Shown here: one piece after another, positions 22,061 through 32,838 of the stretch
Position numbering within the stretch: position 1 is the stretch's first letter
Layout of the letters: each line of letters opens with the position of its first letter
Source of the DNA: Siphonodentalium dalli
Taxonomy: Eukaryota; Mollusca; Scaphopoda; Gadilida; Siphonodentaliidae
Assembly (NCBI GenBank): GCA_032622095.1
Contig: CP136064.1
Coordinates: forward strand, 177,706,247-177,770,246
DNA length: 64,000 nt
Reading direction: 5' to 3'
Program-made: the position numbers and the translations under genes
Notes under the pieces: model-generated
What the model was told of the DNA's origin: nothing
Databases searched by the model: none
What the model saw: the letters and a program-made list of their open reading frames with translations, nothing else

Positions 22061-24359
22061 TATAGTTCAGTGCATTTATGGTTTCACCTCAAAATAATTG
22101 CAACACAAAGTTTCTCAGTGGGAATAAGTACTTTAACCCATCACAAATAATATACTAAAAATTAACAAGAATCAAGAAATGCGAAATTGATGAATTTTGT
22201 GAAATAAATTTGTCAAAATTTGGTTAAATACTCATTTTATAGCTTTTTAAGGATGTTTATAAAAAACTTCCTTTCACATGTCCTTCCATTTATATATTCA
22301 TTTTGTAGAATGCACAACCCTGATTACAGAACAGAAAACCTTTCCTAGATACGTTGAGTATTTTTTGGGTTATGTGCCTCTAAAATTTGGAGTTTGTCTA
22401 ATTTCGGAGGCTCAATTTCTCAAAATTAGTTAAAATCCATTTTGTATGGTCTTGTATTTTCAAAAATAAAGAAAATGAAGGGATTCCATATTGTTTTAGT
22501 CATTTCCACTCTAGGTTGTGCACAAAATATGATTTATTTATGCATCTATGATTGAGAGGACAAAAATATTCTTAAACAAAATGTGTGTTCCACCATTGTA
22601 TGGACAGCCAAATTTGCCTGTGGTCCAGAACCGGCGTGATGAAATAGCATATTTGATGTCATACAAATCAATAATTATATATCCATATTCCCTGTCTTTC
22701 TCATAATCACTTAAGTAAACATCGTTAAACACATTGTAAAGGAATTTCCCAAATCATGGTGTAGAAAATCAAATTATGGCCCTATTAATCTTTAGAATTG
22801 ACTCATCTAAAAAATGCCATTTTGGGGCGTTTTTTGTTCATTTTTAAAGGTTTTTGTGTATAAATTGTAAAAACAATGTATGTTTAATGTGCAAAATCAT
22901 TTGCACTTTCCTCCAGAAACACCTTAGTGTTGAAATAAATGCCTTATGTTGGATATGTCAATGAATGTCACTGAATTTCACGAATTTTTCCCGAAACTGA
23001 TGCCAAATTTGAATATCTGAAAAATTGGGTAGGGGAAACCATATTGACAAAATCTAGAAAATATGGACCTTGATGCATAAAACTTTAACATCACCAGCTA
23101 CTACATACCTCATTCTTTCATACAGAGTAAATTGCTTCCTGTTTTGATGTTCATATTTAGAGCTACGATCATTTTTGTTGCCGTTAACTCAATGGCGAAT
23201 CATTATTTCGGGCTGGTTCTATATAACATGCTGATAAAAGCTCTAAATAAACATCTAATAATTATTAAAGTACTAAACTGTTTACCATGCAAGAATAATT
23301 TGCACAAACTGGAATAAAACAACCCTTTGTCTCCAATGACTAGAATATGGTGACAAGATCATAGCCTTTGGTGATGTCACCTACCCCATTATCAACATTC
23401 AAATTTGGAGTCAGTTTCTTGAAAAATATGTGAAATCCAGTGACTCTTGATTGGCATAACCAATGTAATCATATTTTTCCCAACACTAAGTGTTTTAAGA
23501 GGAACGTTCAAATGATTTTACACATTAAACACTAATTGTATTCATTGTTGTTTACTATTTGAGCACAAAAAAAACTTTAAAATGGACAAAAACACCATAA
23601 AACAGTCCAAAATGGCATTTTTGGAAAAGAGTCAATACAAAGGATTCATAGGGCCAGAAGTTGATTATGGCAGATATGTGTTTAGCAATTCCAGCACACT
23701 GTATTTAACCTAGTATATGTAAGAGGTTATGAGAAATACAGGGCATATGGATATCAATTTATTGAGTTGTATGACCTCAAATATGGTATTTCATCACCAG
23801 TTCTGTGTCACAAGGCAAATGGAACAAATGGAACACACATTTTGTTTAAGAATATTTTGTCTTCTCGATCATAGATGCATAAAGAAATCATTTTTTGTGC
23901 ACAATATAGTGAGGCAACTAATACAACAGTAAGATATCCCTTCATTGTTCTCTAGTTTTTTAAATACTAGACCCTAAACTATGGATTTTAGCTAATTCTT
24001 CAGAAATTGAGGCTCCGAAATTAGGTAAACTCCCAATTTTGGAGGCACATAACTCGAAAAATTCTCAACGTATCTGGAAAATGTTTTCTGTCCTGTAATC
24101 AGGATTGTGTATTCAACAAAATGGATATATAAATGGAAGCACATGTGAAAAGAAGTTTTTTATAAACATCCTTGAAAAGCTATAAAATTTTACTAAATTT
24201 ATTTCAATTTTTTTTATCAATTTCGCCATTGTTGATCCTTTTTGATTTTTAGTATGTTGTTTATAATTGGTTAATAGACTTATTCATGCTAAGAAACATT
24301 GTGTTGCAATTAGTTTTGAGGTTTGGCACTTTATTCTCATAAAGGCACTGGACTAATAG
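22061..24359. mobile_element. Large foldback element, arms about 1 kb
   Basis: The left arm (about 22061-23080) and right arm (about 23330-24359) are imperfect reverse complements over roughly 1 kb each, with a spacer of about 250 bp. Paired landmarks are ctcaaaataattgcaacaca / ttgtgttgcaatta, cttttcacatg-type blocks, ttatgtgcctctaaaatttgg / ttttggaggcacataactcg, and gaaactgatgccaaattt / caaatttggagtcagtttc. A third copy of the terminal block lies in direct orientation at 25511-25569, so the full element may extend to there. No transposase frame is present. Confidence 0.85.
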
Positions 24360-24820
24360 CCAGGAAGATCCTTATGAACATGGGAGGGAAAGATGTTTTG
24401 AGTTATGTATTCAAGCGAACATCCCAAGCAATAATAATGAGTGCTCTGTCTCTCAAGATCGACAACAACGTTGTACACATCGACCCACAACTCTTGTTTC
24501 AGAGGCTTATCACTGTTGCCAAAGCGCCGACCAGAGGTGATGTAACCTGCTGTGTCAGACTTTTAGGTAGAAAAGAATTTCATTTGCACACTCTATCACC
24601 AGATGCAGTTTTGGAAGGGCTTAATTTGGAACCAACTGATTGGGGGTGGCAGGTTAGAAAGGATGGGCGGCTTAATCCTATCATATGTGAGGAACCACCA
24701 GCTCCAAAAGAACTACTGAACATCATTCGTCGTAAATGTAAAACGGACTGCAAAAGCAATAGGTGCACATGCCTTATCAGAAAATCAGAACGATCTATCC
24801 AGACTTATTATTTTGTCAAA
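24360..24820 (+). pseudogene. Captured gene fragment with Cys-rich (CXC/tesmin-like) segment
   Basis: An open frame (24323-24952 in total) starts inside the foldback terminal block without an ATG; the first ATG is in the middle of recognisable text. Readable parts are HIDPQLLFQRL, LEPTDWGW, then PPAPKELLNIIRRKCKTDC and NRCTC. Such an order, a Trp-rich DPTxWGW segment then PPAPxxLLxxI and clustered CxxxC...CxC cysteines, is what I recall from C-termini of uncharacterised invertebrate proteins with tesmin/TSO1-like CXC repeats; this is recollection, not a search. The second half of the cysteine cluster is missing and the frame dissolves into AT-rich sequence after about 24820. It sits between two direct copies of the foldback terminus (24299-24359 and 25511-25569), which suggests capture by the element. 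It could also be an ancestral coding part of the element. Confidence 0.55.
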
Positions 24821-24954
24821 ATTCTATATTCTTTTAATGAATTTCTATATTTTTTCTTTTTTATCACTATTTTGTCACAAGATATGGACAACTTAGTGTC
24901 ATTGATACCACAAGCTGGCCCAAAATTGATGGAAAATCTCATATATAATTGACT

Positions 24955-25440
24955 GACAACAGTCCAAGTCCAACTATGGCAATTTTCTAATGCATAAACA
25001 TGTAATGTGAAATTCCATTTTTCTCTGATTTCTTGCCATTTTTACATCTTTTCACCCTAAAATATTTTGATTATTTTGATTATTTGCTTGTAGTAACAAC
25101 ATGAAAAAAAAACACAATTGTGGATATAACTATATAACAATAGTTCCAAGCCCAGTTATGACAATTTTACGACTGCATCAAGAGTTATTGTAGACTTCCA
25201 GTTTTCACTGAATTTTGGCAAATTTTTCAAATTTTGTACCCAAATTTAGAAAATTTAATCAATATTTATAGAATAAAATGATACAAAATCTTGGATACAA
25301 CTGTACCACAGATTATCATTGTGAAAATATAACAATTGTATGTTTACATCAAGAGTTATTAACAAAAAATGTTAATCTCCATTTTTCACCAATTTTTCAC
25401 CATGTTCGCCACTTTTGGCCTTAAAGAGGCCATTTCGCAT
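24955..25440. repeat. Degenerate tandem repeat, unit about 150-180 bp, three copies
   Basis: Three successive blocks share gtccaagtccaactatggca-like openings, a catcaagagttatt segment and a closing run of the form ccatttttc...ttttcacc. They lie between the captured fragment and the extra foldback terminus. Confidence 0.5.
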
Positions 25441-25510
25441 ATTCAGATTTTTGTTGATTTTTAGCTGAGTATACTCTATGATGCTCCCAACCAAAATAAA
25501 ACAAAATCTT

Positions 25511-25569
25511 TTGTGTTGCAATTATTTTGAGGTTCAGCCCTATTTTCTCATAAATGCACTGGACTATTA
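25511..25569 (+). repeat. Extra copy of foldback terminal block
   Basis: The sequence from ttgtgttgcaattattttga to aaatgcactggactatta repeats the terminus at 24299-24359 in the same orientation and the one at 22061-22108 in inverse orientation. Confidence 0.85.
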
Positions 25570-25803
25570 TGATAACAATTAATTCCATATAAAATATGTT
25601 ATTTCGTTTCGCACAGTACAGTACCAATTGTTGTACATTAAAGGCCCACCTTCGCATAGTAGATCGGTAAATTTGTGATGTCAATCTTATTATATTTCAC
25701 ATTTGCAATACCAGTAATCGAAAGACACAGTAACAAAATTTTCCGATTACGACATTAATGCCTTAAGCCCACCGATCTACTGTGCGACAAAAGTGCTCGC
25801 ACA

Positions 25804-26483
25804 AATTCAAAACAGCAGCGTCGTATTTAATAATAATTGGTGACGTCACAAAATTAGATATAGCCTATACAAGACCCAAAGCGTCCGGCTTTGGTTCGTT
25901 ATTATAACATGTGCCCCAATCCCAATTGTAAAATATGATACAATACAATGTTATTAAACTAAACATTGGGGCCGGAGTCGTCATCTCCACTGCAGAATAA
26001 ACCTTCGAGTTTAAACCTGGTTTAAACCTATATTGATGGCCAGCAAACCGGGTCTAAGTGGCGTTTTTGGTCGTTCAGTGGCTAGCAGAGTCTATGAGAT
26101 GAGCATGCAATCAAACTACACAAATACCAAGCGGATCACAAGCAGGCCAGCAGAATGATTGTCACGATCTCAATTATTGCGAACAAGCACATGCAAGCTC
26201 GTGTGAGAATTAAATAATTGTGACATGATAATACCATATATGCATGCCGCCACTCTCACAATATGGACACGCCACCACTCGATGTTATGTGCAGCGCCGC
26301 CCACGAAAACCGCGGTTCAGAAAGGACGGATTCGTCACCCAGGTCTAGCCTCCCTAAACGAGGTTTAGCTGTACCGTCGAATTACAACGAACCAAAGCCG
26401 GACGATTTCGGTCGTATATAGACTATATCTGATTTTGTGACGTCACCAATTATTATCTAATACGACGCTGTTGTTTTGAATTT
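25804..26483. repeat. Foldback, arms about 100 bp, enclosing a GTTTAAAC-type element
   Basis: The arms at 25804-25905 and 26386-26483 are reverse complements, with gcagcgtcgtatttaataat and ggtgacgtcacaaaatt as landmarks. The enclosed part (about 25972-26350) starts ggccggagtcgtcatctcc and ends near cggattcgtcacccaggtct, matching both ends of the element at 50895-51125. A smaller inverted pair around the text agtagatcggt lies just outside (about 25640 and 25775). Confidence 0.75.
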
Positions 26484-26499
26484 CGTAATCGGCTGTCAA

Positions 26500-28430
26500 G
26501 AGGCCAACCCAAATCAGTCGACGTGCAACATTCTCCTATTTATATAAACGTCATAAAATCATTTATTTGTTTTTATTTATAAGGGCAAGTAGGTCCATAA
26601 TGAATTTCTAACGGGTCTACTCCGGCACTCTACTGAATCAAATCATCGGACCCTAGGAAGTTTTAATATTTTTTTTAATAAACTAAAATCACCACAACTC
26701 AACACGATCTACGTGTATCTCAAAGCTTTATTTTCCAACTGATGCAAAGCAGTTGATCAATACTGCATGGTTCTGTAGAGACTATACCGTGCGAAAGGAA
26801 ATGAGATAATATTTAATATGGATTTGATTGTTATCATAAGTCTGCATTCTTACATGCATCTGAGCATCCATATATATATCCTATTTTCTTGAATAGAATG
26901 AAAACACATACTTATGAACAAAGCAGACAGACAGACAGACAGATGATTTTTTTCCTCCATTATTGGAGATGAAGTATATACAAACAATATACAATGGTAG
27001 GTATTGGTGATACAGAAAATATGTAGTATTGGTTACAAAATATTCAAATGTGACATCATATAATATAATTATGTAGGTTATATCATAATAATAAGCAGTA
27101 CATATTCCTGAGAAATCACGTCAAACGTGAACGTTACACGATGACGTTGTTTGTCGACTATCGTTGAAATCGACATGATGACATGTTATACATGAATGAA
27201 ATGAACATCCTGAGTATCTGAAGCGGAGAGCTCCCCAGCACGCCAAGTAATAGGGCATATAATGGTTAGTTTCAGTTCCATGCACTCTCGACAACATATA
27301 TAACTATTTATAATTACCCCACCAAACATAAGCCTTATGCGTGTGAATCTTATTTGGTGGGAATCTATAAAGTGATTTTGACAAGAATTGTTTTAAACGC
27401 TACATGTAGAAACCCCTATGTGATTGTTTTAGATTTGGTTCGTTAATTACGCTTGCGTATGATCATAGTATGGTTTAGTTGCCGGTTTGAAGTTATAAAA
27501 CGCAAAAAAATATCGCAATTGACAAAAATAAAATATCTCCACACACTTTACCGGACCCTATACTATAGAACACAATTATTGTAATCACAAGCTTCTGTGG
27601 GGCACTCAAAAGGTGTCGATTACCATAGACCTCCACTCTTATTCTAACAGTGTATAGGCGACTTCTTGTAATTCCGCGTCTCATGCATGGTGACCAATAA
27701 AATAATAGGTTTTTCACATGTGACTTGATTGACCAATGAAAAAAAATGATTCCTCGGAGACACTCATTGATATGTTATCGCTAGTGCATGGGTGAGCTGT
27801 GTTCAATTTGATTAGTGGTAATCGGTATCCTTTAAATAATCGATCAGTGAGTACATGTATATACGCCGCAACCGTTCGTGTATTGTGTTATATTTCATCA
27901 ATGGTTATCGTCTGTTCCAACAATTCAAGTCGTACGATGTATTTCAATTTCTAGTTGGTTTGTCATTCAGAATCGCTGGAGTATTCTATTGATAATATGT
28001 ACAAGAGACGTAGCTAGAAGGTCTCAGGTGCAGGTTTAAACTCCAAGTTGTGTACCCCTAAAGGAGACCCTCTAACAACGTCCCTGCACGAATGTCATAA
28101 TTGGTCAATACTCCAATACAGACTTTAGGTTGTTTGCCACGAGACAACCGCTTGATTGCCGCAGTGTGAATGCCATTCTGATCAAATCCAATCACCCGTC
28201 GGCAATGAGCCCACCAGCACACGGGTACAAGAAAACCATAGTCAGAAATGGTAACGCCACCAATATCATATTATTAGCCATAAATATAAATTATAATACA
28301 ATTATTCTATAAACTAGCTTTCAAATTTTATGTGGGAAATTTGCATACTTCCATAGTTCAAGTTTTCCCGTTTCTCGTGTCATACATTACTTTCTTCAAA
28401 CTGTCTTCTTTATTACGCAAGCTGATGGGC
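26500..28430. other. Long stretch with no recognisable gene
   Basis: Only a short (CAGA)n run at about 26924-26942 stands out. Sequence after 26950 may be an old repeat, but I cannot support a class. Confidence 0.35.
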
Positions 28431-29000
28431 CCGACTTCGCCCGGGCTGTTTCCCATCTGATTTCCGGTGAAAGGCGCGATTTGACCTTCAATTGACTATT
28501 TCGAAAGTCAAGGTCAGGTCAGGGTCATGATTTGACCCGTCCAAAACACCCCCACCCGGAGAAAAGTACCCCTAGATATCAAATTTCGTCGAAATCCGTC
28601 CGTATTACCCCACTTGACCTTTAATGAACAATTTTGAAGGGCAAGGTAAGATCGGAGTCGTGATTTGACCCGTCCAAAACACTCCCCCGACAAAAGTACT
28701 CATAGGTATCAAATTTCGTCGAAATCCATCCGTTTTATCCGATTTGACCTTTGGTTGACCACATTGAAGGTCAAGGTCAGGCCGAGGTCACGATTTGACC
28801 CGTTCAAAACTCTCCCCGGACAAAAGTATCCCTAGGTATCAAATTTCGCCGAAATTTGTCCGTTTTACCCAAATTGACCTTGCATTGACAGTTTTAAAGG
28901 TCAAGGTCAGGTCGGGGTCACGATTTGACCCGTCCAAACACTCCCCGGACACAAATACCCATAAGTATCAAATTACGTTGAAATCTATGGAAAGCCGAAG
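28430..29000 (+). repeat. Minisatellite, unit about 130 bp, four copies
   Basis: Units start at ttgacc near 28481, 28614, 28744 and 28874. Each contains aaggtcaaggtcaggtcggg, atttgacccgtccaaaac and atcaaatttcgtcgaaat. A GC hairpin (gggcccgacttcgcccgggc) sits just upstream at 28428-28447, in the position of the GCCCGCCACTGGCGGG hairpin of family C. One related unit lies inside the middle family C copy at about 54855-54985, linking the two families. Confidence 0.85.
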
Positions 29001-29034
29001 AGGACATGTTGGTTGCTAATTGCTAGATATACGA

Positions 29035-29203
29035 CGCGGTATTTTAAAGGTGTTTCAAACTAGGAGATAGAAGTATTCTGCGTTTCAAATGGTGATGAAT
29101 TATAGTATTTTATTCAAATTTTATGGCATAAAATTGTTATTAAAACCGTATATACTATAAAAAAAATGAATGACTCGAAAATTAAGCGGGCCTTTAAACA
29201 AAG
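29035..29203. mobile_element. Partial TTAA-type element
   Basis: Its right part (caaatggtgatgaattatag, aaaaccgtatata, gactcgaaaattaagcgggc) matches the right half of the element at 47603-48051 and also ends in cct followed by TTAA. The left end is not clear. Confidence 0.55.
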
Positions 29204-29444
29204 TCACAATTGCAGTTAGGCTCATATCATACTCGTCCATTCAGCGATATTCTGCTGCGCAGTTTGTTATAGCCTCCAGTATTCATTGAGCGTTATAGCC
29301 CCAACTGTTATAATTCGCCTTTAGCAGGCGTACTCTTGCCTCAGATTATTGAGATATTAGGTCACACGTAATCACATTAAATCGCATGGAAACATAGCAA
29401 TTGTGTGGGCTGCTTGGTGTGAATATGTAATGAGAAATAAGGTC

Positions 29445-30215
29445 ATACGTAATGACATTAAACTCAAGAAAACCCGCGAAAACAAAACAAAATCACATTT
29501 AAGGTTTTAAGTTATTTCCTTCATAAAAAGAATCTTCGTGATAATGAACCCTCTCAATACTTTAGAATATAGAATTAACCTTAAAATAACAAAAACCTTC
29601 GGAACACAGAACCTTCGGAATAACGTACCTTCGGATTGGTGAACCTTCGGAATAGCGAATATTCAGAGAAATTTGGAATAGTGGACCTTCGGGATAGTGA
29701 ACCTTCGGAATAGAGACATGCCCCCCAATATTCATATTATATGCCCAGAGTTTAAAGGTATGGACCCATAAAATTCTAAACTTGGCCCTTAAAATATTGA
29801 ACTCCAAATTGGAGCCCACACAGAACATCACTTAAGTCAACTGTACCTGTGTCATGTCCCAATGCGGGAGGGTCCATATATACCACAACATTCATATTAT
29901 ATGTCAAGAATTCAACGGTATGGCCCACGCAATGACATTAAATATCAAGAAAACCCGCGAAAACAAAACAAATTCACATTTAATGTTCTAAGTTAAGTTA
30001 TTTCCTCCTGTATCTGTATCGGTATGCGCGCAGGATCAGTCCGGATGTGAGCGCACACTCCATAAAAAGAATCTTTGTGAAAATGAACCCTCTCAAATTA
30101 GTCTCAATACTTTAGAATATAGAATTAACCTAAAAATAACAAAAACCTTCGGAATAGAGAACCTTCGGAATAGCGGACCTTCGGGATAGCGAACCTTCAT
30201 AATAGAAACATGTCC
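29445..30215 (+). repeat. Local duplication, about 490 bp apart, with AACCTTCGGAATAG steps
   Basis: Blocks aagaaaacccgcgaaaacaa, ctttagaatatagaattaac and strings of aaccttcggaatag occur in the same order at 29460-29720 and 29945-30215. The short step alone recurs at least six times. The 89-codon minus-strand frame over it is read-through. Confidence 0.8.
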
Positions 30216-30689
30216 CCACAATTACACCGGTGACGTAAACACATGTGCTAATCTTTGTCGTACTATCGTAACTATCGGTACGATTTATACTCTAGTACGA
30301 AATAAACATAATACAATCGCCCAGTGGATTATCGATCGACCACACAATATGAAAAACTCTACACCAGTGTACACCACTGTGTGGCGTAATAATCTACACT
30401 ATTACAATACGGTGGTCTATTGCACTTGCCCGCCTCCTGTGTACCTCCCATAACCTTGTGATTACAATTATTATGGTCCATAGTATAGGGCCCTGGTAAG
30501 AGTACTTTTCTTATAAATTTCCAATCAAAATATGCTCGCTGTCGTAAATATCGATTTTAGCTGTCAGTAGAATCCGGCGGTCCGCATTAGGCAAGTGCGA
30601 TCAATTATGTCGAAGATACAGAGAAACCGCTGGTCTGGCTGGACTAGTTTTAAACCACAGATTTAACTGTCAAACTGCGGTTTAAACAT

Positions 30690-30745
30690 AGAGGTTTATG
30701 TATACCAGGTTTAAATCGTAGATGACGAATCCGGCCTCAATGTTC
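30690..30745 (+). repeat. End block of GTTTAAAC-type element
   Basis: gcggtttaaacatagagg...accaggtttaaatcgtagatg...cgaatccggcc matches the blocks at 2305, 25972 and 50895. Confidence 0.5.
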
Positions 30746-30797
30746 TAGATCGCGCAGGTGCTCCCCGTGAGCTGGCACTTAAGTGACTAATTGTTTC

Positions 30798-31135
30798 AAC
30801 ATATCCTCGCGCAAATACGCATATAATCGACCTATAATGTGATATAGGTTCATAATGTGATTATTTGATTCTGAAATAGGAAGATATTGGACTATATCCG
30901 TTATTCCGTTTTATGGCGCTGGCCACAGTGAAAACACAAGTTAAAGAGCATACACCTGATAAGTCGTGAGTTGGTTTATTTGTGTCATTGCCCGCACCAT
31001 AATGAAGTCATGAGTTAACGCTCTCTATTTTAGGTTATTATCGACTCAAAATGAGGCGATTCTAACCAGAACCACCGACCTAAAACAAATTATATTATTA
31101 GCAGATAATGTGTGGATTTTTGGGAGAACAGGCTG
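30798..31135 (-). repeat. Dispersed family A element, copy A3 (uninterrupted)
   Basis: It runs from caacatatcctcgcg to aacaggctg without an insert, so it serves as a reference for the split copies A1 and A2. It includes aatcgacctataatgtga, gtgagttggtttatttgtgt and attatcgactcaaaatgagg. Like A2 it lies directly upstream of a LINE C-terminal fragment in the same relative orientation. Confidence 0.78.
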
Positions 31136-31205
31136 CTGTTTTCCACTTTCATATAAATCTCAATTCATTATAGCTAGTAACTCAATGACTTGATACCACT
31201 GAATT

Positions 31206-31703
31206 GCATTCATCCCGTCCATGATCGATGAATGGAATTTATCATGCAAAACCACTACCGACAACAAAAAACTTACTGATCCCTCATCAGAACCAACTAA
31301 AGATGAAATCATAAGTAACATGTATAAAACTTTTTGCAAACAAGAAATTACTATAAAAACCCCATCATACTATAACGCTGGTCAGAGGAAACTAAACATA
31401 CTGCACTGTAGACTCAGAAATAACTGCAGTGATCTAAACTTCGACAAACATGAAAATTACATCTTGGCTCAACCATCATGTAGTTGTGGTTATGCATGTG
31501 AAGACGCTAACCATTTTTTCTTCAGTTGTCCTTGGTACGCAGACTCCAGAGAACTGATGTGGGCAAGGTTGGATGAACTTAATGTATCTATCGTCTCTGA
31601 AAAAGATCTCCTGTTCGGCATCCCGCAATATAGTGAAACAATAAATACGCGCATTTTCGAGACAGTCCATTCATTTATTTCTTCGACTGACCGCTTCTCA
31701 TAA
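31206..31703 (+). CDS. Orphan LINE C-terminal module (5'-truncated element)
   Basis: The frame AFIPSMIDEWNL... continues without interruption to a stop at 31701-31703; ATG at 31221 gives 160 residues. It lacks a reverse transcriptase. It carries the same module as residues about 505-608 of the LINE at 6364-8199: QRKLNILHCRLRNNCSDL, DKHENYI, the knuckle CSCGYACEDANHFFFSC (C-x-C-x8-H-x4-C complete), LLFGIP and a final FISSTDRF. The 3' region to about 31960 has a gagaggggctctgataag / tgctccgatcctct hairpin and caataaat, matching the UTR layout of the other element. The likeliest origin is a severely 5'-truncated insertion; expression as a separate small protein is possible but unsupported. Confidence 0.8.
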   Translation, partial: AFIPSMIDEWNLSCKTTTDNKKLTDPSSEPTKDEIISNMYKTFCKQEITIKTPSYYNAGQRKLNILHCRLRNNCSDLNFDKHENYILAQPSCSCGYACEDANHFFFSCPWYADSRELMWARLDELNVSIVSEKDLLFGIPQYSETINTRIFETVHSFISSTDRFS

Positions 31704-31979
31704 ATGTTACCCTACCCCCTACCGCGAGACCATAGCCACTCCAAACAGCTACAGCATGCAGCATTCCACTTTAAATTTTGAACCTATCTCTAATTACTTT
31801 TATTAGCAGCCAAATGCCAGAGGAGAGGGGCTCTGATAAGTTCCGTAACTTGTGCTCCGATCCTCTGTGCCCACACAACTATATCTATATATGTCTATAA
31901 TAATATGTGTAATTTGTATATACATTTGTGGGTCACAATAAATATGTTCAATCATTGCATTCATAGTAAACTAGACAAC

Positions 31980-32273
31980 CGTTGTGAACTAAATTACTGC
32001 TGAAATTCAAAGAGAGATCCTTCATGAATAAAAATTGTTTGCGCGCACTCAATGTCTCTTGTTGAATAGACTGGTTCATGTTCGAATGCTGCAAACTATG
32101 AAAACGTAGTAACCTGACCCCTCAAGCCATACAAAACGAGTGCGACAAAGTTCATCACCTTTACACGTCTCTGTGGTGGTAGGAAGAGTCATTTGTGACT
32201 CTATCACCCTGACAATTAATATGCCTTATGTATTTGTACTTTTCATATTGTAAATAAAATTATTATTGTTTAT
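31980..32273 (+). repeat. Possible 3' end of another non-LTR element
   Basis: A hairpin-like agagtcatttgtgactct and an ending ttgtaaataaaattattatt resemble LINE 3' UTR tails. A short block gaaaacgtagtaacctg also occurs at about 15738. No coding part is seen. Confidence 0.35.
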
Positions 32274-32838
32274 GTTTGGTTTCCATACTAGTTAGTCATC
32301 TACTCAACGCAACTGAATCAGCATTTGTCTTTAAGTTCTCAGTTGTACGTGTTTTGTACGGACGAATAGTTATAAACTCCCCACCTGTTGCTTTATTCTA
32401 TTGTAGAGTTAGAAATACATATCAAACCAACCGCGTGGAGTTTTCTGTATTTAATCCGTTTTATTACTTGAACACCCCTCCAAACGAACACTATAGACCG
32501 TTCCAATGTATACTTGTATAACTGAGCGGGAGAATACATTTAGTATAGAAATGGTTAACATATGAAGGATAGATGCATGTATATGCTGACTTACACGGTC
32601 ATATTTGACACATGCTGTGTTACATAATGTGTCAAAATTGCCTAATATGATGTTTAGATTGCCAGGCAAATACAGAATGAAAAATACTAAAATAGCAATT
32701 TCACCACAGGTCGCGAAAATCCACAAAAGCAACCATCAGTTTTACGCACAAATCTACAGACTATGTCCGATTATTATTCGAGTGAGTTTCGCACACAGTT
32801 TTATAGTGCACTTTTACAGATGGGGTGCGTGGAAGTAT

